From: Botrytis cinerea B05.10
Lineage: Eukaryota > Ascomycota > Leotiomycetes > Helotiales > Sclerotiniaceae
Assembly: GCF_000143535.2 (NCBI RefSeq)
Contig: NC_037320.1
Location: 1,798,001 to 1,862,000 of the forward strand
Length of the DNA stretch: 64,000 nt
Reading direction: 5' to 3'
Part shown: piece after piece, positions 1-9,766 of the stretch
How positions within the stretch are numbered: the stretch's first letter is position 1
Layout: the number at the start of each line of letters is the position of its first letter
The notes under the pieces: generated by a model
Database searches by the model: none
What the model saw: only the letters and a program-made list of their open reading frames with translations
Told to the model about the DNA's origin: nothing
Position numbers and translations under genes: made by a program

Positions 1-1463
1 AAACACCAATCCGACGAAATCGGAAACCCATTCCTAAATTTCCCCCGCCATACCCTCGCTCTCTCCCTCATCTCCGCATCTCCCATCAATTTTTCCATCC
101 CCATCTTAACATCCGCTTCCAAAACCTCTTCTTCCATATTCTCCGCAACTCTGTATCCAATTTTCAAACAATCCACAATCAACTTCGAATTATAAAATTG
201 ATCTCCCCTAATCGGCCAAGTCAGAAACGGAACGCCTCGTCCGATAGCTTCAGCGGTAGAATTCCAGCCACAATGCGATAGGAAGCCTCCGGTGGAAATA
301 TGAGACAGGATGAGAAGTTGTGGCGCCCAGCCATAGATTACTAGACCGCGTTTTCCTGCCTTGAGAACTAGATCTTCGGGGTAAAACCCCCCGGGTGCTT
401 GAGACTCTTTGGGTATACCAGCCCGTGGTGGTATTACCCAAATAAAAGCTATGGAGGAATGTTCCAATGCTTTTGCAATGTGAGAATACTCGATCATTTT
501 AGGACCGACGTCGCTCCCAAATGCTATGTAAAGTACCTCATCCTGTTCTTTGAGATCTAGCCAAGCTAATACTTCCTCTTCTGAATGATTTGATACGCGC
601 TGAGACTTTCTTCCTGCAATGAGCGAATTATCATTCGCAGATTCCCAGTATGTTTCGGGTAAAAGTGGACCTACGTCCCAAACAGGCACGTTCCAACCAG
701 GCATATAGATATTCAACTCCGCCGTTATGTAGTCGAGAAACGGCTTTTCCAATTCTTCCCACGTGTTGTACATTATTCCAACTGTGCCTCTGATTGCAAT
801 AAGCCATCGTGGCAGATTTCCTAGTTCGAGAGGTTCAGAAAAGAGGGTGCGATCGAATTCAAAGTCTTCAGGTGGCATCAGACCTAGAAATATTTCCCGG
901 TCCAGACGCTTATAATCTTCTAGTGTAATAGACATCTCCACTGGCAATCCCTTAATGGTTTTCTTAGGGTCTCCAGGCTTGAAGCTTTCAGCCGATGCTT
1001 TGAGTTTCATCACATAGGACATCATAGATGCAGCACATGCGCCGAAGGAAATGAAGGTCACAATTGGAATTCCGTAATCGGCAAAAATGTCTTTGGTCCA
1101 GTCCATTTGGATATCGATGATTGCGCATACGAGAGGGGGAGTCGCGTCTGATATAACGTGGGCGTTGATGCGAAAAACGAGCTGATTGGTTGCTTCCTGC
1201 CGATATCGATCGACCACATAGGGTGAGGATGATGATGGAGTGATGTAGAGAAAAGAAGTTAGGGGATTTTGGATGAATGAATGAGGAAGTGTTGCGGGAA
1301 CCCAGCAGGGAGGTTCGAAAGGGGTTTCGACACCTCGATCGGGGATAACAAGAGTAGTGTTCCAGTTACGTGCGGTGAGGCGTGTGCAAAGCTCGATGCT
1401 TGGGTGGAGATGACCTTGCCCTCCACCTGTGACGACGAATATTTCTCCACTTACTCGTTCCAT
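1..1463 (-). CDS. Plant-type UDP-glycosyltransferase (3' end beyond window)
   Basis: Family-1 glycosyltransferases move sugar from a UDP-sugar to small acceptors such as phenolics, terpenoids or sterols, usually in the cytosol. One uninterrupted reading frame of at least 487 codons runs from an ATG at 1463 off the left edge. The N-terminus carries GHLHP, with His18 as the likely catalytic base. The C-terminal half has a complete 44-residue PSPG box, W379 to Q422, beginning WAPQ, with HCGWNS at 397-402 and ending GDQ. That box is typical of plant UGTs that glycosylate secondary metabolites, whereas fungal sterol glucosyltransferases look different. I see no signal peptide and no intron. The start is the first Met directly before the typical beta-strand and GxGHxxP motif. 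The neighbour, an alpha-kinase, is divergently transcribed and gives no pathway hint. The family is certain. The acceptor is unknown, and plant-to-fungus transfer is only a possibility. Confidence 0.93.
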   Translation of the reverse strand, partial: MERVSGEIFVVTGGGQGHLHPSIELCTRLTARNWNTTLVIPDRGVETPFEPPCWVPATLPHSFIQNPLTSFLYITPSSSSPYVVDRYRQEATNQLVFRINAHVISDATPPLVCAIIDIQMDWTKDIFADYGIPIVTFISFGACAASMMSYVMKLKASAESFKPGDPKKTIKGLPVEMSITLEDYKRLDREIFLGLMPPEDFEFDRTLFSEPLELGNLPRWLIAIRGTVGIMYNTWEELEKPFLDYITAELNIYMPGWNVPVWDVGPLLPETYWESANDNSLIAGRKSQRVSNHSEEEVLAWLDLKEQDEVLYIAFGSDVGPKMIEYSHIAKALEHSSIAFIWVIPPRAGIPKESQAPGGFYPEDLVLKAGKRGLVIYGWAPQLLILSHISTGGFLSHCGWNSTAEAIGRGVPFLTWPIRGDQFYNSKLIVDCLKIGYRVAENMEEEVLEADVKMGMEKLMGDAEMRERARVWRGKFRNGFPISSDWC

Positions 1464-2427
1464 ATTTGAGTGTATTTGAATCCTCCCGATTCAGCTTGAC
1501 TATCTAAAGTTACTTAAATGTAAAGCTAAATTTCAGAAGAAAGAATATCAAGAAGTGAAAGATTAAGGAAGGTGGAACCGTGGTAGAAGCTAGAGGAAGC
1601 TATTGTCCCTATACTTATGATGTGATTCGAATTTCTGAGCCCAGAGACACAGTGAATATGTGACAAAGCCACAAATGAAATCTAGAACATAGCTGGGTTG
1701 AAAGTAGAAACTCGTAGCAAGACTAACCTACTAGAACTGGCAGTCTGGGACGACTTATTGACTATCATTTCCAAGAATTGGCTTTGAAAGGGTGTCATGA
1801 ACGGACATGCCGCAATGCTAGCATAGAAAGTGCTGGATACTCTATGATGGGTCATTGAGCCTGGTCACTATTTCCATTGCAACTTAGTTCCTTCTTCACA
1901 GAAGTGATACTCTACACAGTGAACTGTTTGTGAAGAATAACCAGGGCCAGAGAAGCATGCAGATGCTTGTCAGTAAAAGTATTTTTACTTCAAAAGAAAC
2001 ACACTCTGTTCTCAGAAGCAATATGACGAACAAACTCCCTTCGGTTGAACCGCCTAGAGAAAATGGCGAATTGACTCATAGGGTTCCTTCCTGCTTGCGC
2101 GCAAGTTGGAGACATGTCTGCTAGGAATCAATGTATGGAGCCTTCTGTATTTGGAAAATAGAGAATAGGAACCTTCCACTTGTGATAGGCATTTTATACT
2201 CAACAATTCTGGAGCCTCTTCCTCATCCAACTTCAACATTTCAGACACACAAAACACACAAAACACAGTGCTTATTATCAATTTTGGTTAATCAAATTTA
2301 TACTTATTATCATAAGGACCTCTTCATCATCAAGTCAGAAATTTCGAAAATACACAAAACATTGTGAATCGTCCTTTTTGGTTGATCAAATTAACGCCAT
2401 TCTACTGTATCATTAGAGTACATCGCA
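1464..2427. promoter_or_regulatory. Divergent intergenic region between the UGT and alpha-kinase genes
   Basis: No supported gene. It must hold the 5' regions of both neighbours. Several open frames up to 78 codons look random. A CACAAAA-rich stretch and an imperfect duplicated block lie near the alpha-kinase end. Confidence 0.6.
2254..2394. repeat. Imperfect direct repeat upstream of the alpha-kinase
   Basis: A block of about 45 bp ending in TTTTGGTTAATCAAATT (near 2283-2299) recurs about 95 bp later, ending TTTTTGGTTGATCAAATT. Both copies begin with CACAAAACA followed by GTG. They lie about 30-170 bp before the predicted ATG, so they may be duplicated promoter or leader sequence. Confidence 0.5.
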
Positions 2428-3513
2428 ATGAGGGAAGGATTCTTCGATATAGCCGATATATCCAGGGATGAAGTTTCCCTGGATGATGCCCCGGATGATT
2501 TGGAAAATTCTGATTTCGATGATGATATGTTCGCAGCCAACATGACCTTGAAACTGGGTACAAATTCCCCCGATGACTTGGAAAATCCTGATTCCGACGA
2601 TTGTCTTTCCATAGCCAACATGACATTAGAATTGGGTAAACATTCCCCCAATGATAGCACAGAAGCCACAATCTATGTGGATCAGGTGATTGGATCAGGA
2701 TTCTTCAAAAATGCATATGTATGTTGTTACCATATGCTTCTTGTTGCTGCTTGCTGCCTCTTCTTTGAATCTAGTACTAATCAGTTGATAAGGAGGGGTT
2801 CTACACAAATGGTGAAAGATCTGGTCAGCGCTGTGTGTCAAAGCAATTCAAGACGGGATTCTCGTATCAAGATTACCAATACAGGCAGCAAATTGAGGTA
2901 GAAGAAAAGGCAAAATCCATCATTGATGCATTCAATGCTACAAACACGCCATCAGAATGGCACAGTGATTTATTCGATGGTGGAAATACTATACCGATAT
3001 ACCCAGTCCGCTTCCACCCGTCGACACTTTGTACCAATAACGAGACGGGAGCCATGAGTTTTATAGAACCATTTATCGAGAATTACCGAAAATTCAACAG
3101 CGCCCTCGGACAGGCTCCAGACGATGATGAATTTGCTGCTCCAATTCAAGCCTTGAGTCACTTTTCCTATCATATATCCGACGGTAAAATGCTATTGTGC
3201 GACCTTCAGGGAGGCGGTGATGCCAATGGATAGTAAGCTTGCTTTTTTCACGTTACCTTCTTGGCTCTTTCCCCGTAGCCTTTTTAGTATATTCCCTAAC
3301 TCATTGGTTAGTACCCTCGCAGACCCAGCTATTGCATCGGTTGGTCCGCAAAGGCTTTATGGGCCATCAGATATGGGACCTCAAGCCATCCTCACTTTCT
3401 TCAAGAATCATGTTTGCGAGGTTTATTGCAATCCACAATGGCTCAAGCTTGAGGTGGTTGAAAGGGAGCTACTTCCAATCCAGCGAGGGCTCTTACCTCC
3501 TTACGAAACATAA
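2428..3513 (+). CDS. Atypical alpha-kinase (MHCK/eEF2K family)
   Basis: Alpha-kinases are Ser/Thr kinases unrelated in sequence to conventional kinases. I predict exons 2428-2718, 2793-3232 and 3312-3513, giving 310 residues. Intron 1 has TACTAATC as branch site, and intron 2 splits the Tyr codon before TLADPAI. Residues 1-80 are acidic, with two tandem 26-residue repeats (22-47 and 48-73). The kinase domain covers about 85-300: VSKQF with candidate ATP-binding Lys114, an FSHFSYH segment, DLQGG at 234-238, LADPAI at 246-251 and the zinc-binding HVCEVYC (H277, C279, C283). The domain is nearly the whole protein, with no channel or WD40 partner domain. The family's usual LTDP reads LADP here. 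Substrate unknown. Family assignment is confident. Exon ends are inferred from frame and splice signals. Confidence 0.85.
2491..2646 (+). repeat. 78-bp tandem duplication in alpha-kinase exon 1
   Basis: Two adjacent 78-bp copies (2491-2568 and 2569-2646) encode the units starting PDDLENSD and PDDLENPD. Both contain the segment ANMTL. The copies have diverged at many third positions. A third unit seems to begin with PNDS. Confidence 0.85.
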
Positions 3514-4811
3514 AGAGCGTTGAAAGATTGTCGGGTTGTCTTGCGCTCCCATAATTAACAACCGTTGGAGTTTTGGTATTTTCAAGGAACAAAATGAATA
3601 AGAAGATATCAGCTAGGAAATAAATGGAACCCGTGAATGGCTTCATTCTGAGTTCATAGCTTCAGCGATAACGATGAGCGTCGGTTTCTCTTCATATCCT
3701 TTTCTTGATCAACTATGATAGGATGTTGGAGGATTTCATAGCGTTCACCAAATATCCAGAATCGAGTTTGAAGCTTGAGATTGAGATTGAGATTGAGATT
3801 GATCACGTGAAACTTTCTTTGTGATCCGAAGTTGCCGAAAATGGTGAGAGCTGGACCTGGAAAGCTTGGCCATCTTCTTTGGAGCCCCTATAGTAAGCAA
3901 GGAGTGCATAAATTACCCATGTCTGCATTCTGGGCAAGACTTGCGCTGAGTTATTTGTTTGTAGATAGATGGATGGATGATCATTATTCTGGGGTGAAAC
4001 TTGGTTGCCATTTCATGCTGGTGCCGATCTTCATACCAACAAGCTACGTGGTTTGATATGTGGCGGCTGGGCGTGTAGCAGCTGCGTGGCTGGATGGCTG
4101 GATGGCTTGACCCAAGAATAAAGCAATCATGGCAGTAATTACCAGCAGAGTGATGTGAAACATGCATCCGTAAAACTGCCATCTCGTAATTGTACGCATC
4201 AGTGCAGCATCACATCGTGTTCTATTTCCATCAGGAAAACAGAGAGATCTAGATGGGTGGCGGTAAGCTAATTGGCCCAACGGCACGCTTTTGACCCATA
4301 TATCATGCATTGCTCAGAGTGACAGAACCAATAGACCCATCACAGCGCCAGGACTCTGAGAAGCAAAGCCTCACTCATTATTACTTCCTCCCAGGTAAGC
4401 GCCCATTCCATTGCTCATAAATGATACCTCATCGACATTTCTATTTGCATTTACATTTGCACGTCCACAGTCTTCATTCTACCTTTAGAGAGAAATATCC
4501 AACCGTCGACGTCGAGGCTACTTAAGGGACATCGCGTGCATCATTTCCTGTAATAATCAATTCGCATATCTGACCTTCTTGGGGAAAGAGCCTTTCGTCA
4601 CAACGGATCCTTGAATCGACCAATGATTCACGTCAAGAATGAACCTAAAAGGCCATCGAACTTCTTGAGCACCCTTGGCAACAACACAGCCTCATAATTC
4701 TTACATTACACACGGCAGTGAATGCACGTATCTACACCCTTTTGCCCTCTCTGCTTTTTAAGGGGGAATCCATCGTCACTTTCCCTCGCAACCTGATGGG
4801 ACTCTTTCACC
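3514..4811. other. Intergenic region
   Basis: No supported gene between the alpha-kinase and the PAP2 gene, both on the plus strand. It contains four TTGAGA units (3775-3798) next to a palindromic TCACGTGA site (3803-3810). The last few hundred bases are presumably the PAP2 promoter and leader. Confidence 0.6.
3775..3802 (+). repeat. (TTGAGA)4 hexanucleotide microsatellite
   Basis: Four perfect TTGAGA units plus TTGA. A CACGTG E-box core follows immediately. Confidence 0.9.
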
Positions 4812-6101
4812 ATGAATTCAATCATGAGATCTCGAAATAATGGAAAGATATCCATAGCCGTCATCCTTTCATACGTATTGGATTGGGTGATTTGTATTGT
4901 TGCTGCAGCGCTCGGTGCTGTGTTCAACTACCAGACGCCCAATAAACGACCCTTTTCACTCGTCGATCCAGACATCAGTTTTCCACATCAAAATCATGAA
5001 AAAGTTCCCACCTCTCTCCTTGCCGTTCTGGCTTTTGTCATACCTGCACTCGTCATTCTCCTCATCACTTTGACTCTCGTCCCAGGTCCAACGGTCCCCA
5101 AATCTGTACCCAAAGCTTTGATTTGGAAACGGAAGTTATGGGAGTTGCACGCTTCTTGGCTCGGACTTGCATTATCCCTCGCCTTGGCATTCGTCATCAC
5201 GAGTGGAATGAAGAATCTTTTTGGTCGACCTCGTCCAGATTTGATCTCGAGATGTATTCCCGATATGGAAAATATTGCAAAGTGGGCGGTTGGTGGTGGT
5301 GATAGACCAGAGGGAATTGTTTTGGTTCAGGCGGGCATCTGTCAACAAACAGACAGTGAAACTCTCAATGATGGATTTAGATCTTACCCCTCTGGCCATT
5401 CGTCCTTTTCATCCGCGGGACTGGTCTACCTCAGTCTCTTCCTAGCATCCAAACTCGCCTTGACAGTCCCGTACCTTGCACCTCAAGCCTATACCGCCGA
5501 CACCTCACTCACTCACTCTGCATTTCCATCCCGCAATTCTCCAAGTCATCAACGTAATGATTCTGAAGCTTCCGCCAAGAATATGGATACATCAGCTCTC
5601 ACATCAGGTCACAACGATAAGTTAATAGCCTCGCGGAACCAAGCTGCAGCTCCTCCCCTCTATCTCCTCCTCATAACTGTCATCCCTACCTTTTTATCTG
5701 TCTACATTTGTTCAACCCGCTTTTCCGATTTCCGTCATCACGCTTTCGATATTCTCTTTGGGTTTTTCCTCGGCGTCCTCACGGCCATCTTCTCATTCCG
5801 CTTCTACCATCTCCCTCTCTCCCAGGGCGCAGGCTGGTCATGGGGACCCCGAAGTGCCGACCGTGCGTTCTGGGCCGGTGTGGGAGTCGGTAGCTATGCA
5901 AGCAATGCGAATAGCCCCGTCGGCGGACTCCATCATCATGATCATCGCCAATCTACAAGTTATGAGAGTCACATGACTCGACCCGGAGATTTGGAAGAGG
6001 CACGCATCGATAGTGTGCATGGCCATAATAGAAATGTGAGCAACTTTGAAGTAGGGAATAATCCGAATTTGAATTTGAATCCTAACGTAACGACGGTGTA
6101 A
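4812..6101 (+). CDS. PAP2-type lipid phosphate / diacylglycerol pyrophosphate phosphatase
   Basis: Membrane phosphatase that removes phosphate from lipids such as diacylglycerol pyrophosphate, phosphatidate and lysophosphatidate (yeast Dpp1/Lpp1 type). Single exon, 429 residues. All three PAP2 signature blocks are present: KNLFGRPRP from Lys134, PSGH at 193-196, and TRFSDFRHHAFD with Arg303, nucleophile His309 and Asp313. The first residue of the third block is Thr rather than the usual Ser. Hydrophobic segments at about 14-30, 70-90, 115-135, 200-215, 280-297 and 313-330 suggest six membrane passes. A variable Ser/Asn-rich loop lies between blocks two and three. The C-terminal 90 residues are hydrophilic, with an Asn-Leu-Asn-Pro run. 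The gene looks intact. Confidence 0.93.
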   Translation: MNSIMRSRNNGKISIAVILSYVLDWVICIVAAALGAVFNYQTPNKRPFSLVDPDISFPHQNHEKVPTSLLAVLAFVIPALVILLITLTLVPGPTVPKSVPKALIWKRKLWELHASWLGLALSLALAFVITSGMKNLFGRPRPDLISRCIPDMENIAKWAVGGGDRPEGIVLVQAGICQQTDSETLNDGFRSYPSGHSSFSSAGLVYLSLFLASKLALTVPYLAPQAYTADTSLTHSAFPSRNSPSHQRNDSEASAKNMDTSALTSGHNDKLIASRNQAAAPPLYLLLITVIPTFLSVYICSTRFSDFRHHAFDILFGFFLGVLTAIFSFRFYHLPLSQGAGWSWGPRSADRAFWAGVGVGSYASNANSPVGGLHHHDHRQSTSYESHMTRPGDLEEARIDSVHGHNRNVSNFEVGNNPNLNLNPNVTTV

Positions 6102-7168
6102 TTTTTGAAGGGTTATTGCGTTGGGTGTGTGTTAACCATTGCTTTTTTTTGTAGGATAATATCGAACTTTTACCTAGGGCTGCGCAGGCGACAGTGGTGT
6201 AACTGAGGGCGTTTCTTTTGAGGGAAGACATGATGATTTGAATTTTTCGAATTATTTTTTTTAATTATATTTTTTTTTTCAAAAAAAAAAAAATGAAACC
6301 TTTAGAATTGCACACGGGGCGATATCGGTGTATATTATTTTAGGGTGCAAATTTCGGCATGATATTTTTATTCGAGCACAGAGCAGGGTGTTTAGGATTC
6401 TTGAGGGAAAATTTAAAGTCTTTCGTCTGTTACTATGAGGGAAGTTGTTTGTATGACACGGTGTATTGTATACCATCATGTGTGTCTATCTGTACGGATA
6501 CCGCGACTTCCCTTCTTGCCACTTGGCTTGATAGGATTCTAATTTCTCAAATCTAGAGACAAAGTCGATTATGAAATTTAAGACTGCGATTCTGTTCTGT
6601 TATTTTGTGTTCATATCAATCTTTCAATGGGACCTAGTTAAGGTAGTATTCAAATGGGGCAAAGAAAATATTCATGAGGAAATTCCCCCTCGTTTTGTTT
6701 TTTGGCCACTTCCTAGCTGTGAAACTCAGCATCGTTGTCATCGTCGATGTCATCTTCTTCGTGGTGGAAAAATGAATGTAAGTTCATTTTTAGGATATGA
6801 TATAATATGAGACCATAATCAGGATCACGCTTACTTACTTACTAATGAATGAATGGATATCATAATGAACAAATATAAGATTTGTGATAGATTCTGGACT
6901 TCAAAGTTCGGATATGGTTTTGTGGTTTTATGGCTCTTGCGATTGGGTTGGGTTGGGTTCGCAGGTTTGGAATTTGAGATGCTTTTTTGGTCTGGTTTTG
7001 TTCCATGGGTTTCATGGAATGGGTGGGATATGGTGTGGTGGGATATGGTGTGGTTTGATGTGGCGTTTTCACTTTGAGGGGGTGAGGGGGGGAGATGGGG
7101 AGATGGGGAGATATGGAAATTGAAAGGATGGTGTGGGGATTTGGATGGAGGTGGAGAGGGGGTGATAT

Positions 7169-7191
7169 GGGTTGGGTTGGGTTGGGCTGGG
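7169..7191 (+). other. Potential G-quadruplex (five G-triplets)
   Basis: Five GGG runs at 7169, 7174, 7179, 7184 and 7189 are each separated by two bases (TT, TT, TT, CT). This fits the classic G3-short-loop pattern for an intramolecular quadruplex on the plus strand. Confidence 0.85.
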
Positions 7192-9263
7192 TTGTATGTG
7201 GTGTGGTATATGGTTTGGGGATTTGGTGGGTAGTGTGAAGGTTGGGGTTTTGTGAGATATAGTGGGATGGTTTGTGTTTATTCCATTTGTGTTGATGAAC
7301 TGAACTGAACTGGGAGTTTGGGGGTGGATATGAAGTGAGGCGAGGTGAGGTGTGACAAATTCAAACTTAAATTCAAAGAGGTAGAAATAAAGGTGTATGC
7401 ATAAAGGATTTTAAAAAAAAAAGAAAGCCAGTGCGAAGTATAGAAGTTGAAGCTATCTCTTCTGTCTGATGATTTGGATCTGATTCATGTTTCTAGATCT
7501 TCACAACATCGACAATGTATATTGAGGATGGTAGGATGGTAGGTTTCCCGTGTTGTGGTGTTTGATTTTTTGTATGCCGGGGGTTTGGGGGGTGGTTTTA
7601 CTTGTAGTTGTGGTTATGGATATGGATGTACATGGGAGGGCTGGTGATTCATAGCTGTTTATCTATGTATGTATATATGTATAGTTGTTGGTGTATGGAA
7701 GCGATAGATACTAGATGAGAATACGTAGAGAAGCGGATTGGAGTGGAAATCAAATGTTTGGTTATGTGAGGATGGTTTGAGGATAATACGGTTTTGTGAG
7801 TGTGTACCGCAGAGCTGGATATGTATGGTTACATGAGATTATGAAGGAATGTATAAAAGTATTGAATGATTTGCGTTTGCTAATGTAGTGCGATAGATAT
7901 GTGATGGTTTATTGGGTTTGTTTTGGGGTGCTGGGCTGGAGATGATTGATGCTATGGGAGTTGCAAAGTCATGGGAATAGATCTTCTGAGAGTGGAACTC
8001 GAGTCTTGAATTAGGGTTTTAGATAGAACCTAAGAACCAACTGATAACCATCGAACGAGTCCTATTTGGTTGAATAAAAATAATCATTCAAATGTCAGAT
8101 CGACAATGTATGATTAACAGCATATGAGTCAATCTTCACAGTTCGAATAGAGGCAATTCACATGAGGTTGATTATATGCTTCAAAATGTTTCGTGCAGAA
8201 TCAATACTATTGAATACATCATTTTGATATAACAAATGAATAGTCAAAGTAATAGTTGACGGGTTCCATCTGACAGTGCAATATGATTTACCAATCATTT
8301 CACAACCCTATTTTGAATTTAAGTTTCGGATTACGGCAGAAGATTTATATTGACTATGATATCGAAATGTGAAGGAAAATAGACATAAGAGCCGGTTGTC
8401 AAATAACTTGATTCATATTTCTGCACATATTCCAAAGATTCTTCTCAGAAGAAGAATGCAGATTTTCATAGGGATGATGAGTACACACATACATACTCAT
8501 GAATACGAAAATACAGATAGAAATTTCGAGATTTGAAGGAATAGACGATTCTTACATGATAAACATAGAAGCAAAATGTCATAGATAACTTCTCGAACAC
8601 AGAGATAGCTCCGTTCGCAATGAGTATTGCAATTTTGTGGTAAAGAGGAGTAGTGTCACCTGTAGCTATAGAGGATATCACCTCGAAATGAGGTAACTTG
8701 TTTGGAATTGACCGCTAGCTGGCATTGCCGAATCAGGTGCCAAGACAAGACTTTTGAATGTCTGGTCTTATTTTTCTGCGATATAATAAGAGTTCCTAGA
8801 TATTAACAACTGCAATTCCAAAAAAGTTACTGGACACTGGCTATCCGATGGTTGGAAATCACATCCCCTGAGCTAGCCGAACCCTCAAAAAATACCCCAC
8901 GTGCCCACCATTACCTGCCCCACACCACAAATTAATAAATGGATGTAACGTGGATTCTCTCTCTGCTTGTGATAGGATAAAAGAAATACTTAGGTAGAGA
9001 ATCGCCATATCTTTTGTCCCGCAGACATGGAAATTTTCAATTCACCCCACCTGCCTGCTAAAATCCTCCGTGTACTCAAAATCATGAGTTGATAACTACT
9101 TCTCGTAGGATGATAATATCGACATATCTTCATAGCCGAAAATATTTGACAATCTCTCGTCCTGGGTAAGTTATAAAAGTCTGCACTTCTCTCTCTGTGT
9201 TTTTATATGATATGTTCCCTAAGAAATCCAAAACTATATGCGCTGGACAGGAACTGAAAATGC

Positions 9264-9268
9264 AAAAA
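9264..9268 (-). terminator. RNA polymerase III terminator of the tRNA gene
   Basis: Five A on the plus strand (TTTTT on the transcribed strand) lie 15 bases past the tRNA 3' end, as expected for a Pol III stop. Confidence 0.75.
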
Positions 9269-9282
9269 GAATTGTTTGATTC

Positions 9283-9354
9283 TAGCAAGTCCCAGTTTCG
9301 ATCTGGGGACCTCCGGGTTATGAGCCCGGCGCGCTTCCACTGCGCCAACTTGCT
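9283..9354 (-). tRNA. Initiator tRNA-Met (CAT)
   Basis: A 72-nt cloverleaf on the minus strand. The acceptor stem AGCAAGT pairs with ACTTGCT and a discriminator A follows. The anticodon stem CCGGG/CCCGG encloses CTCATAA (anticodon CAT). The T-arm CCCAG/CTGGG encloses ATCGAAA. Three marks of eukaryotic initiators are visible: an A1:U72 pair, three G:C pairs next to the anticodon loop, and the AUCGAAA T-loop in place of TTCGANT. No intron. It delivers Met to the 40S ribosome at start codons. It stands alone, and I see no other tRNA nearby. Confidence 0.96.
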
Positions 9355-9766
9355 TGTTGCAGGAATTGTTGTTCCTATTTGATGGAGGAGCATGTTTAAT
9401 TTTAAATTATAAAGGGAGAACCTTGGCTAGGAAGTACTGTGAGTTAAATGAATGGGATGTGGTTGGTGGGGGACGAGGTGCAGTTACGGACCGGGAGGGA
9501 GAACGGATGGGGGTGGGTCTAGATGGAAATGTATTTCCGCTCTATCCTGTTACTTCCGCTGGAAGATAGAAGTTGTTTCTACTACATTCGGTAATGAATT
9601 GGAGATGCTATTTATGGTCGTTTACAAGTGTATTTGTCCAGAATTCTAGCAATGTATGTACAGTACAAGACGTTGCTAACTTCTACCCTCTATGGGTCCT
9701 CTGGAATCGGTACCATCTTCCATTCTCTGTCCTGCTCAGCTTTCTACAATAACAGCTCACTGAACC
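9355..9766. other. Short intergenic region
   Basis: It lies between the tRNA 5' end and the 3' end of the UstYa-like gene. Nothing recognisable. The 3' UTR of the UstYa-like gene should lie at its right end. Confidence 0.5.

Larger units (their letters stand above)
6102..9282. other. Long gene-free region with G-rich plus strand
   Basis: I find no supported protein gene in about 3.2 kb. A- and T-runs at 6250-6292 follow the PAP2 stop, probably in its 3' UTR. From about 6900 to 7350 the plus strand is very G-rich, with GGGATATGGTGTGGT twice near 7022-7053, GGGGAGAT repeats near 7088-7110 and a G-triplet array at 7169-7191. From about 8000 it becomes ordinary AT-rich DNA. Open frames here are short and composition-driven. 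Confidence 0.6.
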
